This document shows positions 47,859 to 55,027 of a stretch of 64,000 bases of DNA, piece after piece. The notes beneath the pieces are model-generated. The model was given only the letters and a program-made list of their open reading frames with translations, was not told the origin of the DNA and searched no databases. Source of the DNA: Falsiroseomonas bella. Its GTDB lineage: Bacteria > Pseudomonadota > Alphaproteobacteria > Acetobacterales > Acetobacteraceae. Both the position numbers and the translations under genes were made by a program. The stretch's first letter is position 1. The number at the start of each line of letters is the position of its first letter. The stretch is from the NCBI RefSeq assembly GCF_003173615.1, contig NZ_QGNA01000003.1, positions 620,001 through 684,000 on the forward strand, written 5' to 3'.

Positions 47859-48275
47859 TCAATCGTCCCGGTGCACGCGCTCCATGCGCTCGTGGCGCTC
47901 CTGTGCCTCGATGGAGAGGGTCGCGATCGGCCGCGCCTCCAGCCGGCGCAGGCCGATCGGCTCGCCGGTTTCCTCGCAATAGCCGTAGGTGCCGTTCTCG
48001 ATCCGCTCGATCGCCTGGTCGATCTTCGAGATCAGCTTGCGCGCGCGATCCCGCGTGCGGAGTTCCAGCGCACGGTCGGTCTCGACGCTCGCACGGTCGG
48101 TGAGGTCCGCCTCGGCAATGCCGCCCTCACCGAGGCTGTGCAGCGTCTCGCCGGCCTCGCGCAACAACTCTCCCCGCCATCGCAAGAGCTTCTGCCTGAA
48201 ATATTCGAGCTGAAGGGGATTCATGAACTCTTCGTCGGACGACGGTCGGTAGTCCGGCGGCAAGGTCACGAGCAT
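47859..48275 (-). CDS. dksA: RNA polymerase-binding protein DksA
   Basis: 138 residues. The N-terminal ITLPPDYR-like start (LVTLPPDYRPSSDEEFMNPL), coiled coil with tip Asp residues (ADLTDRASVETD, Asp57 and Asp60) and C-terminal globular part TYGYCEETGEPIGLRRLEAR identify DksA. Only Cys100 of the four zinc cysteines remains, as in other alphaproteobacterial DksA proteins that are less zinc-dependent. ATG 48275 has GGGGAAG upstream; earlier frame is spurious. It lies between fliX and the AspH-like gene, a location shared with other alphaproteobacteria where dksA sits beside flgI/fliX. Confidence 0.94.
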   Translation of the reverse strand: MLVTLPPDYRPSSDEEFMNPLQLEYFRQKLLRWRGELLREAGETLHSLGEGGIAEADLTDRASVETDRALELRTRDRARKLISKIDQAIERIENGTYGYCEETGEPIGLRRLEARPIATLSIEAQERHERMERVHRDD

Positions 48276-48441
48276 GGCACACTTCCCCAACCTCCTTCGG
48301 CCATGGCCCGGCGCCCGGCCGGCGAAGGCGGGCGGACCATAGTGGCGACACTGGGGCAGAGACAAGCCCTGTCTCCACGGCAAGTCGCTGATCTTCGCGC
48401 ATTTTCACCCGAATGCCGCGAAGCCGCGCGGCAAACGGCGT

Positions 48442-48858
48442 TCAGGGCGGCGCGGCGCCTGCTTTCTGCGCATGCCGACGGGCGAGTTCCACCCGCGCGC
48501 GTAGCCGGACATGCGCGAGCAACGACCGCAGCGCGGGCTCGGTCGCCTCCTCCGACGCTTCCGCGAGTGCCTCGAGCCGGGCGAGCCGCGCCGGATCGTC
48601 GCCGCCCCGCAGCAGGTCGAGCTGCAGGCCGCGCAGCTCCTCGAGCGCCAGCGCGGCGCGCTGCAGCGGCGCCTGGCGCCGCCCGCGCGAGCCGGCGGAT
48701 TCGTCCTGCACCGCGAGCAGCGCCGCGACCCCCGCGCTCGCCGAGGTCGCTGTGGAAGCCGCCGAGCGGGCCTCCGGCAGCGCGAATCCGGACCCCGGGC
48801 GCGCGCCGCGCCGCGCCGCCGCCACGCCAGCGGCGAAGACCCCACCGATTCCCCTCAC
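48442..48858 (-). CDS. fliX: Flagellar assembly trans-acting regulator FliX
   Basis: 138 residues from a GTG start. The Ala/Gly-rich N-terminus (RGIGGVFAAGVAAARRGARP, then GSGFALPEARSAAS) and helical remainder ([55 protein letters not shown]) match Caulobacter FliX in order and length (SGFSLPA, DALIALQ, ILDVLEDIRVGLLDGDL, AAVELAK). FliX couples basal-body assembly to FlbD activation of sigma-54 genes. GTG 48858 follows AGGACGTCGGC; the real gene is hidden in a 1027-residue antisense frame. It is divergent from flgI, with a sigma-54 promoter between. Confidence 0.82.
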   Translation of the reverse strand: MRGIGGVFAAGVAAARRGARPGSGFALPEARSAASTATSASAGVAALLAVQDESAGSRGRRQAPLQRAALALEELRGLQLDLLRGGDDPARLARLEALAEASEEATEPALRSLLAHVRLRARVELARRHAQKAGAAPP

Positions 48859-48957
48859 GCCGACGTCCTGTCCGCTCTCATGGCCCTCTCCTGCCGCCCT
48901 GCCGGCACCGTCTGCCGCGATCCCGGCAGGACTTGCCGTGCCTTCGGCCCCCAGCCC

Positions 48958-48972
48958 TGGCACGCCGGTTGC
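48958..48972 (+). promoter_or_regulatory. Sigma-54 promoter of flgI
   Basis: TGGCACG-CCGG-TTGC is an exact -24/-12 match with GG and GC ten bases apart. It lies 52-66 bases upstream of the flgI start and between fliX and flgI. Together with the identical element before flgF it indicates an FlbD/FliX-controlled late flagellar class. Confidence 0.8.
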
Positions 48973-49023
48973 CCGGCACCCGGCTGCGGCGCCGATGACG
49001 CGCCGTGCGACCTGGAGGGGAGC

Positions 49024-50172
49024 GTGGCCGAAATTCCTTGCCCGAAGATGAGCGCGCGGCTGCGGCGCATCGCCAGCGCCGCGCTTGGCTGCCTGCTGGC
49101 CGCGCTGCCGGCGCTCGTCGCGCCGGCGTCGGCGCAGGTGCGCATCAAGGACATCGCCGATGTCGAGGGCGTGCGCGACAACCAGCTGGTCGGCTACGGG
49201 CTGGTGGTGGGGCTGAACGGCACCGGCGACCGGCTGCGCTCGGCGGTCTTCACCCGCCAGTCGCTGATCGGCGTGCTGGAGCGGCTCGGCGTGAACACGC
49301 GCGACCAGGAAGCCCGGCTCGACACCAAGAACGTCGCGGCGGTGATGGTGACGGCGAACCTGCCGGCCTTCTCCCGCCCCGGCACGCGGATCGACGTCGC
49401 TGTCTCGACGCTTGGCGACGCCACCAACATCACCGGCGGCACGCTGCTGGTCACGCCGCTGCTCGGCGCCGACGGGGAGGTCTATGCCGTGGCGCAGGGC
49501 ACCGTCGCCACGGGTGCGATCGCGGCGCGCGGCGCGGCGGGCAGCGTCACCCGTGGCGTGCCCACGGCGGGCCGCATCTCCTCCGGCGCGGTGGTGGAGC
49601 GCGAGGTCGCCTTCCGCTTCGCCCAGGGCGACCGCATCCGGCTTTCGCTGCGCAACCCGGACCTGACGACGGCGCGGCGCATCGCCGCCGCGATCAACCG
49701 CTTCGGCGGCAGCGGCATGGCTGTGGCGACCGACCCGCGCACCGTCTCGCTCAACATCGGCGGGCGCGACGCCGTCGGCCTGCTGGCGGAGATCGAGCAG
49801 CTGCGCGTGCAGCCCGACCAGGTGGCGCGCGTGGTGATCGAGGAAGCCTCCGGCACCATCGTCATGGGGGCGAATGTCCGCATCAGCACGGTTGCGATCG
49901 CGCAGGGCAACCTGACCATCCGCATCACGGAGACGCCGCAGGTGGTGCAGCCCAATGCGCTCGCCCAGGGCCAGACGGCGGTGGTGCCGCGCACCAACAT
50001 CGAGGTGGACGACCAGGCCGAGCGCCGCATGGGCATCCTGCGCGGCACGGTCACGCTGGACGACCTGGTGCGGGGGATGAACAGCCTCGGCGTCGGGCCG
50101 CGCGACCTGATCACGATCCTGCAGACCATCAAGGCCGCCGGCGCGCTGCAGGCGGAACTCGAAGTGAGATGA
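49024..50172 (+). CDS. flgI: Flagellar P-ring protein FlgI
   Basis: 382 residues from GTG 49024 (374 from ATG 49048). The GTG has GGAGGGG six to ten bases upstream, the ATG has none, but both keep the signal peptide (ASAALGCLLAALPALVAPAS, cut before AQVRIKDIADVEG). QVRIKDIADVEGVRDNQLVG, YGLVVGLNGTGDRLRSAVFT and TDPRTVSLNIGGRDAV-type blocks, and the C-terminal PRDLITILQTIKAAGALQAE are standard. FlgI forms the periplasmic P ring, assembled with FlgA. It leads a short operon with a rod-binding and a FlgN-like gene. Confidence 0.96.
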   Translation: MAEIPCPKMSARLRRIASAALGCLLAALPALVAPASAQVRIKDIADVEGVRDNQLVGYGLVVGLNGTGDRLRSAVFTRQSLIGVLERLGVNTRDQEARLDTKNVAAVMVTANLPAFSRPGTRIDVAVSTLGDATNITGGTLLVTPLLGADGEVYAVAQGTVATGAIAARGAAGSVTRGVPTAGRISSGAVVEREVAFRFAQGDRIRLSLRNPDLTTARRIAAAINRFGGSGMAVATDPRTVSLNIGGRDAVGLLAEIEQLRVQPDQVARVVIEEASGTIVMGANVRISTVAIAQGNLTIRITETPQVVQPNALAQGQTAVVPRTNIEVDDQAERRMGILRGTVTLDDLVRGMNSLGVGPRDLITILQTIKAAGALQAELEVR

Positions 50173-50185
50173 GGGAGACGGAGCC

Positions 50186-50470
50186 ATGACCGCGCTGAAT
50201 GCCCTGAGCCAGTCGCCGCCGGCGGCGCATGGCACGCTGCGACGCCTCTCGCAGGAATTCGAGGCACAGGCCGTCTCGGCCATGTTCCAGCCGGTCTTTG
50301 CCGCGCTGCCGACCGACGGCCCCTTCGGCGGCGGCCAGGCGGAGGCGCAGTGGCGGCCCATGCTGGTGGACGCGATCGCCCGCGACATCGCCCGCACCGG
50401 CGGCTTCGGCATCGGCGATGCCGTGTTCCGCGAATTGCTGCGGGCCCAGGAAGGAGGACGAAGCGCATGA
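50186..50470 (+). CDS. Rod-binding protein (FlgJ N-terminal type)
   Basis: 94 residues. LRRLSQEFEAQAVSAMFQPV is the start of the PF10135-type rod-binding domain, and GGFGIGDAVFRELLRAQ ends it. The muramidase half of enterobacterial FlgJ is absent, as in most alphaproteobacteria where a separate lysozyme opens the wall. It acts as a rod-capping scaffold in the periplasm. It follows flgI by 13 bases and overlaps the next gene in an ATGA junction. Confidence 0.88.
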   Translation: MTALNALSQSPPAAHGTLRRLSQEFEAQAVSAMFQPVFAALPTDGPFGGGQAEAQWRPMLVDAIARDIARTGGFGIGDAVFRELLRAQEGGRSA

Positions 50471-50862
50471 TGGACGCCGTGATGCAGGCCGCGCAGCGCC
50501 TGATGGAGGCGCTGCGCGCCGAGAACGAGGCCCTCGCCCGGCTCGACCTCGCCGCGGCGGGCGAGCTCGCCGGCGGCAAGCGCCAGGCGGCGGACGCCTT
50601 CGCCGCCGCTTTCGCCGCCGCGCAGAAGCTCGGCACGCGGGCGGAGGGCGGGGAGCGCGCGCGCGCCGAGGAGGTCGCAGCGCGGCTGCGCGACCTGACG
50701 GCGGAGAACCGCCGGCTGCTCGAACGCGCCATCGCGCTGCAGTCGCGCGTGATCGAGACCATCGCCGGCGCGGCGCGACCGCCCGGCCCCGGCACCTATG
50801 GTGCGCGCGGCCGCATGAAGGAGGGGCGCGGCGCCGCGGTCTCGGTGCTGTCGCGGGCGTGA
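50467..50862 (+). CDS. FlgN-like flagellar export chaperone (tentative)
   Basis: 131 residues, strongly helical (AAQRLMEALRAENEALARLD; AAAGELAGGKRQAADAFAAA; VAARLRDLTAENRRLLERAI), with a short Gly/Arg-rich tail (GPGTYGARGRMKEGRGAAVS). The size, helical hairpin pattern with an LxxEN motif and position at the end of the flgI operon fit FlgN, the chaperone for hook-associated proteins. Evidence is pattern-based only. Start ATG 50467 overlaps the rod-binding gene stop. Confidence 0.68.
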   Translation: MMDAVMQAAQRLMEALRAENEALARLDLAAAGELAGGKRQAADAFAAAFAAAQKLGTRAEGGERARAEEVAARLRDLTAENRRLLERAIALQSRVIETIAGAARPPGPGTYGARGRMKEGRGAAVSVLSRA

Positions 50863-50916
50863 GGCGCCAGACCTGCGATTGCCGAGGGCGCGCCGCTTCG
50901 GCATAGCTGCGGCCGC

Positions 50917-51696
50917 ATGGCCGATCACCCTCAGCAGGACCAGGACTGGGCCGCGCTGCTCGCGGCGCGGGATGGCGCGCCCGTACCGGCGACGCCGCTC
51001 GGCGACCTGTTCGGGCCGGTGCTCGCCGCGCCCACCGCGGCGGATGGCTGCCGTGTGATCGGTCGGCTCGCGCAGACCCTCGATGGGCGCATCGCCACGG
51101 CGGGCGGTGCCTCGCAATGGATCGGCGGCGCGGGCGACATCCTGCACACGCACCGGCTGCGCGCGCTGTGCGACGTGGTGCTGGTCGGCGCCGGCACGGT
51201 GCGGCACGACGATCCGCGGCTGACCACGCGCGACGTGGCGGGGCCCAATCCCGTGCGCGTGATCCTCGATCCCGCGCGCCGGCTGCCGGCGACGCATGGC
51301 GTCTTTCGGGACGGCGCGGCGCCGACGCTCCTGGTGGCGGCGACCGATGGTCCGCCCTCGCATGGCCAGGCGGAGGTGCTGCGCATCCCGCGCGCCGGCG
51401 AAGGGCTGGACCTGCCGGCGCTGCTGCGCGCGCTGGCCGCGCGAGGGCTGCGGCGGATCTTCGTGGAAGGCGGCGGGCAGACCGTGTCGGGTTTCCTCGC
51501 GGCGGGGCTGCTCGACCGGCTGCATGTGACGATCGCGCCGGTGATCCTCGGCTCCGGCATTCCCGCCTTCAGCCTGCCCGAGGCGACGCGCATCGCCGAC
51601 GGGCTGCGCTTCGCCTGGCGGATCTGGCCGATCGGCGATGACATACTCTGCGACGCGGCGCTGGACCGCGCGCGGCCGAAGGTCTGCGCGGCATGA
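50917..51696 (+). CDS. RibD C-terminal-type (DHFR-fold) reductase
   Basis: 259 residues. The RibD_C core begins CRVIGRLAQTLDGRIATAGG and contains SQWIGGAGDILHTHRLRALC, DVVLVGAGTVRHDDPRLTTR, GLRRIFVEGGGQTVSGFLAA and LDRLHVTIAPVILGSGIPAF. These are NADPH and pyrimidine-binding motifs of RibD reductases. The deaminase half of RibD is absent and the N-terminal ~45 residues are a divergent extension. So it probably reduces a pyrimidine or pterin ribityl-like intermediate. It overlaps the MDR gene by 4 bases and begins a five-gene operon. Upstream of it is the end of the flagellar operon. Confidence 0.88.
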   Translation: MADHPQQDQDWAALLAARDGAPVPATPLGDLFGPVLAAPTAADGCRVIGRLAQTLDGRIATAGGASQWIGGAGDILHTHRLRALCDVVLVGAGTVRHDDPRLTTRDVAGPNPVRVILDPARRLPATHGVFRDGAAPTLLVAATDGPPSHGQAEVLRIPRAGEGLDLPALLRALAARGLRRIFVEGGGQTVSGFLAAGLLDRLHVTIAPVILGSGIPAFSLPEATRIADGLRFAWRIWPIGDDILCDAALDRARPKVCAA

Positions 51697-52670
51697 AGGC
51701 GCGCGCCTTCTGGACGGTCGCGCCTGGGCGCGGGGAGATCCGCGAGGCGGAGCTCGCCGCCCCGGCCGCCGACCAGGCGCTGGTTGTCACGCGCGCGAGC
51801 GGCATCTCGCGCGGGACCGAGCGCCTCGTCTTCACCGGCCGCGTGCCGGAAAGCCAGTGGGGCGCGATGGGCGCGCCGCTGATGCAGGGCGGCTTCCCCT
51901 TCCCCGTCTCCTACGGCTACGCGGCGGTCGGCCTCGTGCAGGAGGGCCCGTCCGCGTTGCGCGGCCGCCGCGTCTTCTGCCTGCATCCGCACCACGACGC
52001 CTTCCTCGCGCCCGCCGCCATGTGCATCCCGGTCCCCGACACGGTGCCGGACAGGCGTGCCGTGCTGGCGGCCAACATGGAAACCGCCGTCAACGTGCTG
52101 TGGGATGCGCGCCCACTGGTCGGCGAGCGTGCGCTGGTGATCGGCGCGGGCGTGGTCGGGCTGCTGGTGGCCTTCCTGCTGGCGCGCGTGCCGGGCCTCG
52201 ACCTCGTCGTCTGCGACCTCGATGCCTCGCGCCGCGATCTGGTCGAGCGCTTCGGCGCCCGCTTCTGCGCGCCGCAGGATGCGCCGGGCGAGCGCGACCT
52301 GGTGGTGCATGCCTCGGCCAGCGCCGAGGGGCTGCGCCTCGCACTCACGCGCTGCGGCTTCGAGGGGCGGATCGTCGAGGCCTCCTGGTTCGGCGACCGC
52401 GCCGTGGAACTGCCGCTCGGCGAGGCCTTCCACGCGAAGCGCCTGTCGCTGGTCTCGACGCAGGTCGGCGCGGTGGCGCCGGCGATGCGCGGGCACCGCA
52501 CGCATGGGGAGCGGATGGCGCTCGCGCTGTCGCTGCTGGCCGATGACCGCCTGGACGCGCTGCTCGGGCCGGAGATCCCCTTCGCCGAATTGCCGGCGCG
52601 GATCGGGTCGGTGCTGTTGCCGGATGCCGGCGCGCCCCAACCTCTCTGTCCCGTCGTCACCTATATATAG
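51693..52670 (+). CDS. MDR-superfamily dehydrogenase, zinc-less BchC-like
   Basis: 325 residues. VTRASGISRGTERLVFTGRV and FPFPVSYGYAAVGLVQEGPS follow the pattern of BchC and related dehydrogenases, where the usual Cys and His-Glu zinc ligands of alcohol dehydrogenase are absent. The NAD(P) domain has ALVIGAGVVGLLVAFLLARV. The C-terminal RLSLVSTQVGAVAPAMRGHR is conserved in this group. It overlaps the RibD-like reductase gene by 4 bases and precedes the PTPS-like gene by 18, so it likely oxidises or reduces a product of the same pathway. Confidence 0.87.
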   Translation: MKARAFWTVAPGRGEIREAELAAPAADQALVVTRASGISRGTERLVFTGRVPESQWGAMGAPLMQGGFPFPVSYGYAAVGLVQEGPSALRGRRVFCLHPHHDAFLAPAAMCIPVPDTVPDRRAVLAANMETAVNVLWDARPLVGERALVIGAGVVGLLVAFLLARVPGLDLVVCDLDASRRDLVERFGARFCAPQDAPGERDLVVHASASAEGLRLALTRCGFEGRIVEASWFGDRAVELPLGEAFHAKRLSLVSTQVGAVAPAMRGHRTHGERMALALSLLADDRLDALLGPEIPFAELPARIGSVLLPDAGAPQPLCPVVTYI

Positions 52671-52688
52671 AGTGAGAGAGCGCCTGCG

Positions 52689-53087
52689 ATGTTCAGCCTG
52701 ACCGTCGTCGACCACATCATGATTGCGCACAGCTTCCGCGGCGAGGCCTTCGGCCCGGCGCAGCGGCTGCACGGCGCGACCTTCGTCGTCGAAGCCGAGT
52801 TCTGTGCGCCGAAGCTCGACGACCTGCACCTGCTGATCGACATCGGCCTGGCGAAGGACGTGCTGCGCGCGGTGCTCGCCCCGATCGACTATCGCAACCT
52901 GGATGCCGAGCCGGTCTTCGCCGGCAAGAACACCACCACCGAGTATCTCTGCCTGCACATCCAGCAGGAGCTCGCCAGCGCCTGCCGCGACGGGCGGCTC
53001 GGCGATGGCGGCAAGGCGGTGACCGGCATCAAGGTGCTGCTGCGCGAGAGCCATATCGCCTGGGCGGCCTTCGAAGGGCCTGTTTGA
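52689..53087 (+). CDS. 6-pyruvoyl/6-carboxy-tetrahydropterin synthase homologue, active site altered
   Basis: 132 residues with the QueD/PTPS T-fold. The family Zn ligands are three His and the catalytic residues a Cys, a His and an Asp. Here His14 (MIAHSF) and His28 remain, but the second His of the HGH motif is Ala30 (LHGATF), the Cys position is Ala25 (GPAQRLHG) and the LDHH catalytic motif is IDYR (Asp67 kept, His lost). NTTTEYLCLHI and LLRESHIAW retain the substrate-binding Glu120. It may therefore bind a pterin-like compound or catalyse something else. It sits between the MDR gene and the GT4 gene. Confidence 0.85.
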   Translation: MFSLTVVDHIMIAHSFRGEAFGPAQRLHGATFVVEAEFCAPKLDDLHLLIDIGLAKDVLRAVLAPIDYRNLDAEPVFAGKNTTTEYLCLHIQQELASACRDGRLGDGGKAVTGIKVLLRESHIAWAAFEGPV

Positions 53088-53092
53088 ACGAC

Positions 53093-54127
53093 ATGGATAT
53101 TGCCCTGCTCGTCCCCGGGCCGTTCGACACGATTTCGGGGGGCTACATCTATGACCGCCGGCTGGTCGAGGGCCTGCGCGGCCTCGGCCATGCGGTGCAG
53201 GTGGTGGAACTGCCCGGCTGCCACCCGCTGCCGGACGCCGCAGCGACGGAGGGCGCGCGCGCCGCGCTCGCCGCAATCCCGGCCTCGACGCGGATCATCG
53301 TCGACGGCCTCGGCCTGCCCGCCTTCGCGCCCTTCGCCGAGGAACTCGCCGCACGCCGCGCCGTCGGCCTGATCCACCACCCGACCGCGCTCGAGCACGG
53401 CAATCCCGGCGAGGTCCGCGACGCGCTGCGCGCCGCCGAGCAGGCGCTGTTCCCGCGCATGGCGCGCCTCGTCGCCACCAGCCCGCTCACCGCGCGGCGG
53501 CTGGAGCCGGAATTCGGCGTGGACCCGGCGCGCATCGGCGTGGTCGAGCCCGGCACCGATCCCGCCGCGCGCAGCGCAGGCTCGCGCGGGGGCTGCGCGA
53601 TCCTCTCGGTCGGCAGCCTGATCCCGCGCAAGGGCCATGACGTGCTGATGCGCGCGCTGGCCACGCTCTCCGACCTGGACTGGCGCCTGACCATCGCCGG
53701 CGGCGCGCGCGACCCGGTGTACGCGCACGGCCTGTCTGCCTTGGCCGAGGAACTCGGCATCGCGCAGCGCGTGACCTTCGCCGGCGAGGTGGACGGCCCG
53801 GCACTGGCGGCGCTGTGGCAGGGCACGGACCTCTTCGCGCTGGCCAGCCATTGGGAAGGCTACGGCATGGCCGTGGCCGAGGCGCTGGCGCGCGGCGTGC
53901 CGGTCGCCGTCACCGCCGGCGGCGCGCTGGCGGAGCTCGTGCCGGTCGAGGCCGGCGTGGTCTCGCCGCCCGGCGACGTGGTCTCGCTCGGCAAGGCGAT
54001 GCGCCGCGCCATCTTCGACACGGCGCTGCGCGCGGAGATGGCGGAGGCCGCCTGGCAGGCCGGGCAGCGCCTGCCACGCTGGGCCGACCGCGCGACCGCC
54101 TTCGCCGCCGAGCTGGAGAAGGCCTGA
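53093..54127 (+). CDS. GT4-family glycosyltransferase
   Basis: 344 residues, GT-B fold. The N-terminal Gly-rich loop is DTISGGYIYDRRLVEGLRGL. The C-terminal half has CAILSVGSLIPRKGHDVLMR and the ExxxxxxxE motif in ASHWEGYGMAVAEALARGVP, which binds the nucleotide sugar. The acceptor is unknown, but location in a pterin-like operon suggests sugar transfer to the pterin product, as pterin glycosides are known in cyanobacteria. ATG 53093 is preferred over TTG 53084, which overlaps the previous stop. The methyltransferase ATG follows its TGA directly. Confidence 0.9.
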   Translation: MDIALLVPGPFDTISGGYIYDRRLVEGLRGLGHAVQVVELPGCHPLPDAAATEGARAALAAIPASTRIIVDGLGLPAFAPFAEELAARRAVGLIHHPTALEHGNPGEVRDALRAAEQALFPRMARLVATSPLTARRLEPEFGVDPARIGVVEPGTDPAARSAGSRGGCAILSVGSLIPRKGHDVLMRALATLSDLDWRLTIAGGARDPVYAHGLSALAEELGIAQRVTFAGEVDGPALAALWQGTDLFALASHWEGYGMAVAEALARGVPVAVTAGGALAELVPVEAGVVSPPGDVVSLGKAMRRAIFDTALRAEMAEAAWQAGQRLPRWADRATAFAAELEKA

Positions 54128-55027
54128 ATGCCCGAGGAATTCGACGGCGACTGGCTCGACCTGCGCGAGCCCTTCGACGCGGCCGCGCGCGACCCTGGCC
54201 TTGCGGCGCAACTCTCGCAGGCACTGCCGGCACGGCCGCGCATTCTCGATCTCGGTGCCGGCACCGGCGCGCTGCTGCGCTGGCTCGGGCACTTCATCGG
54301 CCGCGCCCAGGCCTGGACGCTAGTGGACGCCGATGCCGCGCTGATCGAACGCGCCTTCGACACCATCGCGGAGCGCGCGGAGAATGCCGGCTGGGGCGTG
54401 ACCTTCCCGGGACGGAAGACGCTGCTGGTGCACAGCCCGCGCGGCGCATGGCGCGTGGAAGGGCTGGTCGCCGATCTGCGGGAAGCGCCGGACAACCTGC
54501 CGCTGCATGCAGTGGACGCGGTGGTGAACACCGCGCTCTGCGACCTGGTCAGCCACGGCTGGATCGAACGCATGGCGGCCGTCTGCGCCGCGCGCGGCCT
54601 GCCCTTCTATGCCGCGCTGAACGTCACGGGCCGCGAGCGCTTCTCCCCCCCGCATCGGGAGGACGCGCTGGTCGCCCGTGGCTTCGCCCGCGACCAGGCG
54701 CGCGACAAGGGCTTTGGCGGCATCGCGCTGGGCGCGCAGGCGCCGGAGGCGATCGCGGAGGCCTTCGCGGCGCAGGGCTATGCCGTGCTGCGCGCACCCT
54801 CCGACTGGTCGGTGCGCACGCGGCCGCTCAACCCCGTCGCGACGCGCTTCGCGGAGGAACTGGTGGGCGGCATGGCCGCGGCCGCCGGCCAGCATGAGCG
54901 GCGCGGCCGCCTCGCTCTGCGCGACTGGGCGCGGCTGCGCATGGAGCAGGCGGCGGATGGCCGGCTCGGCTTCCGCATCGGCCACGCCGACATGCTATGC
55001 CTACCGCCTGGGAAGGACACTGCCTGA
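54128..55027 (+). CDS. Class I SAM-dependent methyltransferase
   Basis: 299 residues. Motif I is PRILDLGAGTGALLRWLGHF, with WTLVDADAALIERAF giving the acidic end of beta2, and DAVVNTALCDLVSHGWIERM later in the core. The C-terminal third (ALRDWARLRMEQAADGRLGF) is helical and could bind substrate. The ATG begins immediately after the GT4 stop and its TGA overlaps the OtnK ATG. It is the last gene of the candidate pterin operon, or links it to the otnK/otnC pair. Confidence 0.88.
   Translation: MPEEFDGDWLDLREPFDAAARDPGLAAQLSQALPARPRILDLGAGTGALLRWLGHFIGRAQAWTLVDADAALIERAFDTIAERAENAGWGVTFPGRKTLLVHSPRGAWRVEGLVADLREAPDNLPLHAVDAVVNTALCDLVSHGWIERMAAVCAARGLPFYAALNVTGRERFSPPHREDALVARGFARDQARDKGFGGIALGAQAPEAIAEAFAAQGYAVLRAPSDWSVRTRPLNPVATRFAEELVGGMAAAAGQHERRGRLALRDWARLRMEQAADGRLGFRIGHADMLCLPPGKDTA

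Noticed and set aside
48859-51525. Upstream part of the 1027-codon minus-strand frame containing fliX
   Set aside because: Antisense to flgI, the rod-binding gene and the RibD-like gene; only the last 138 codons resemble a protein family.
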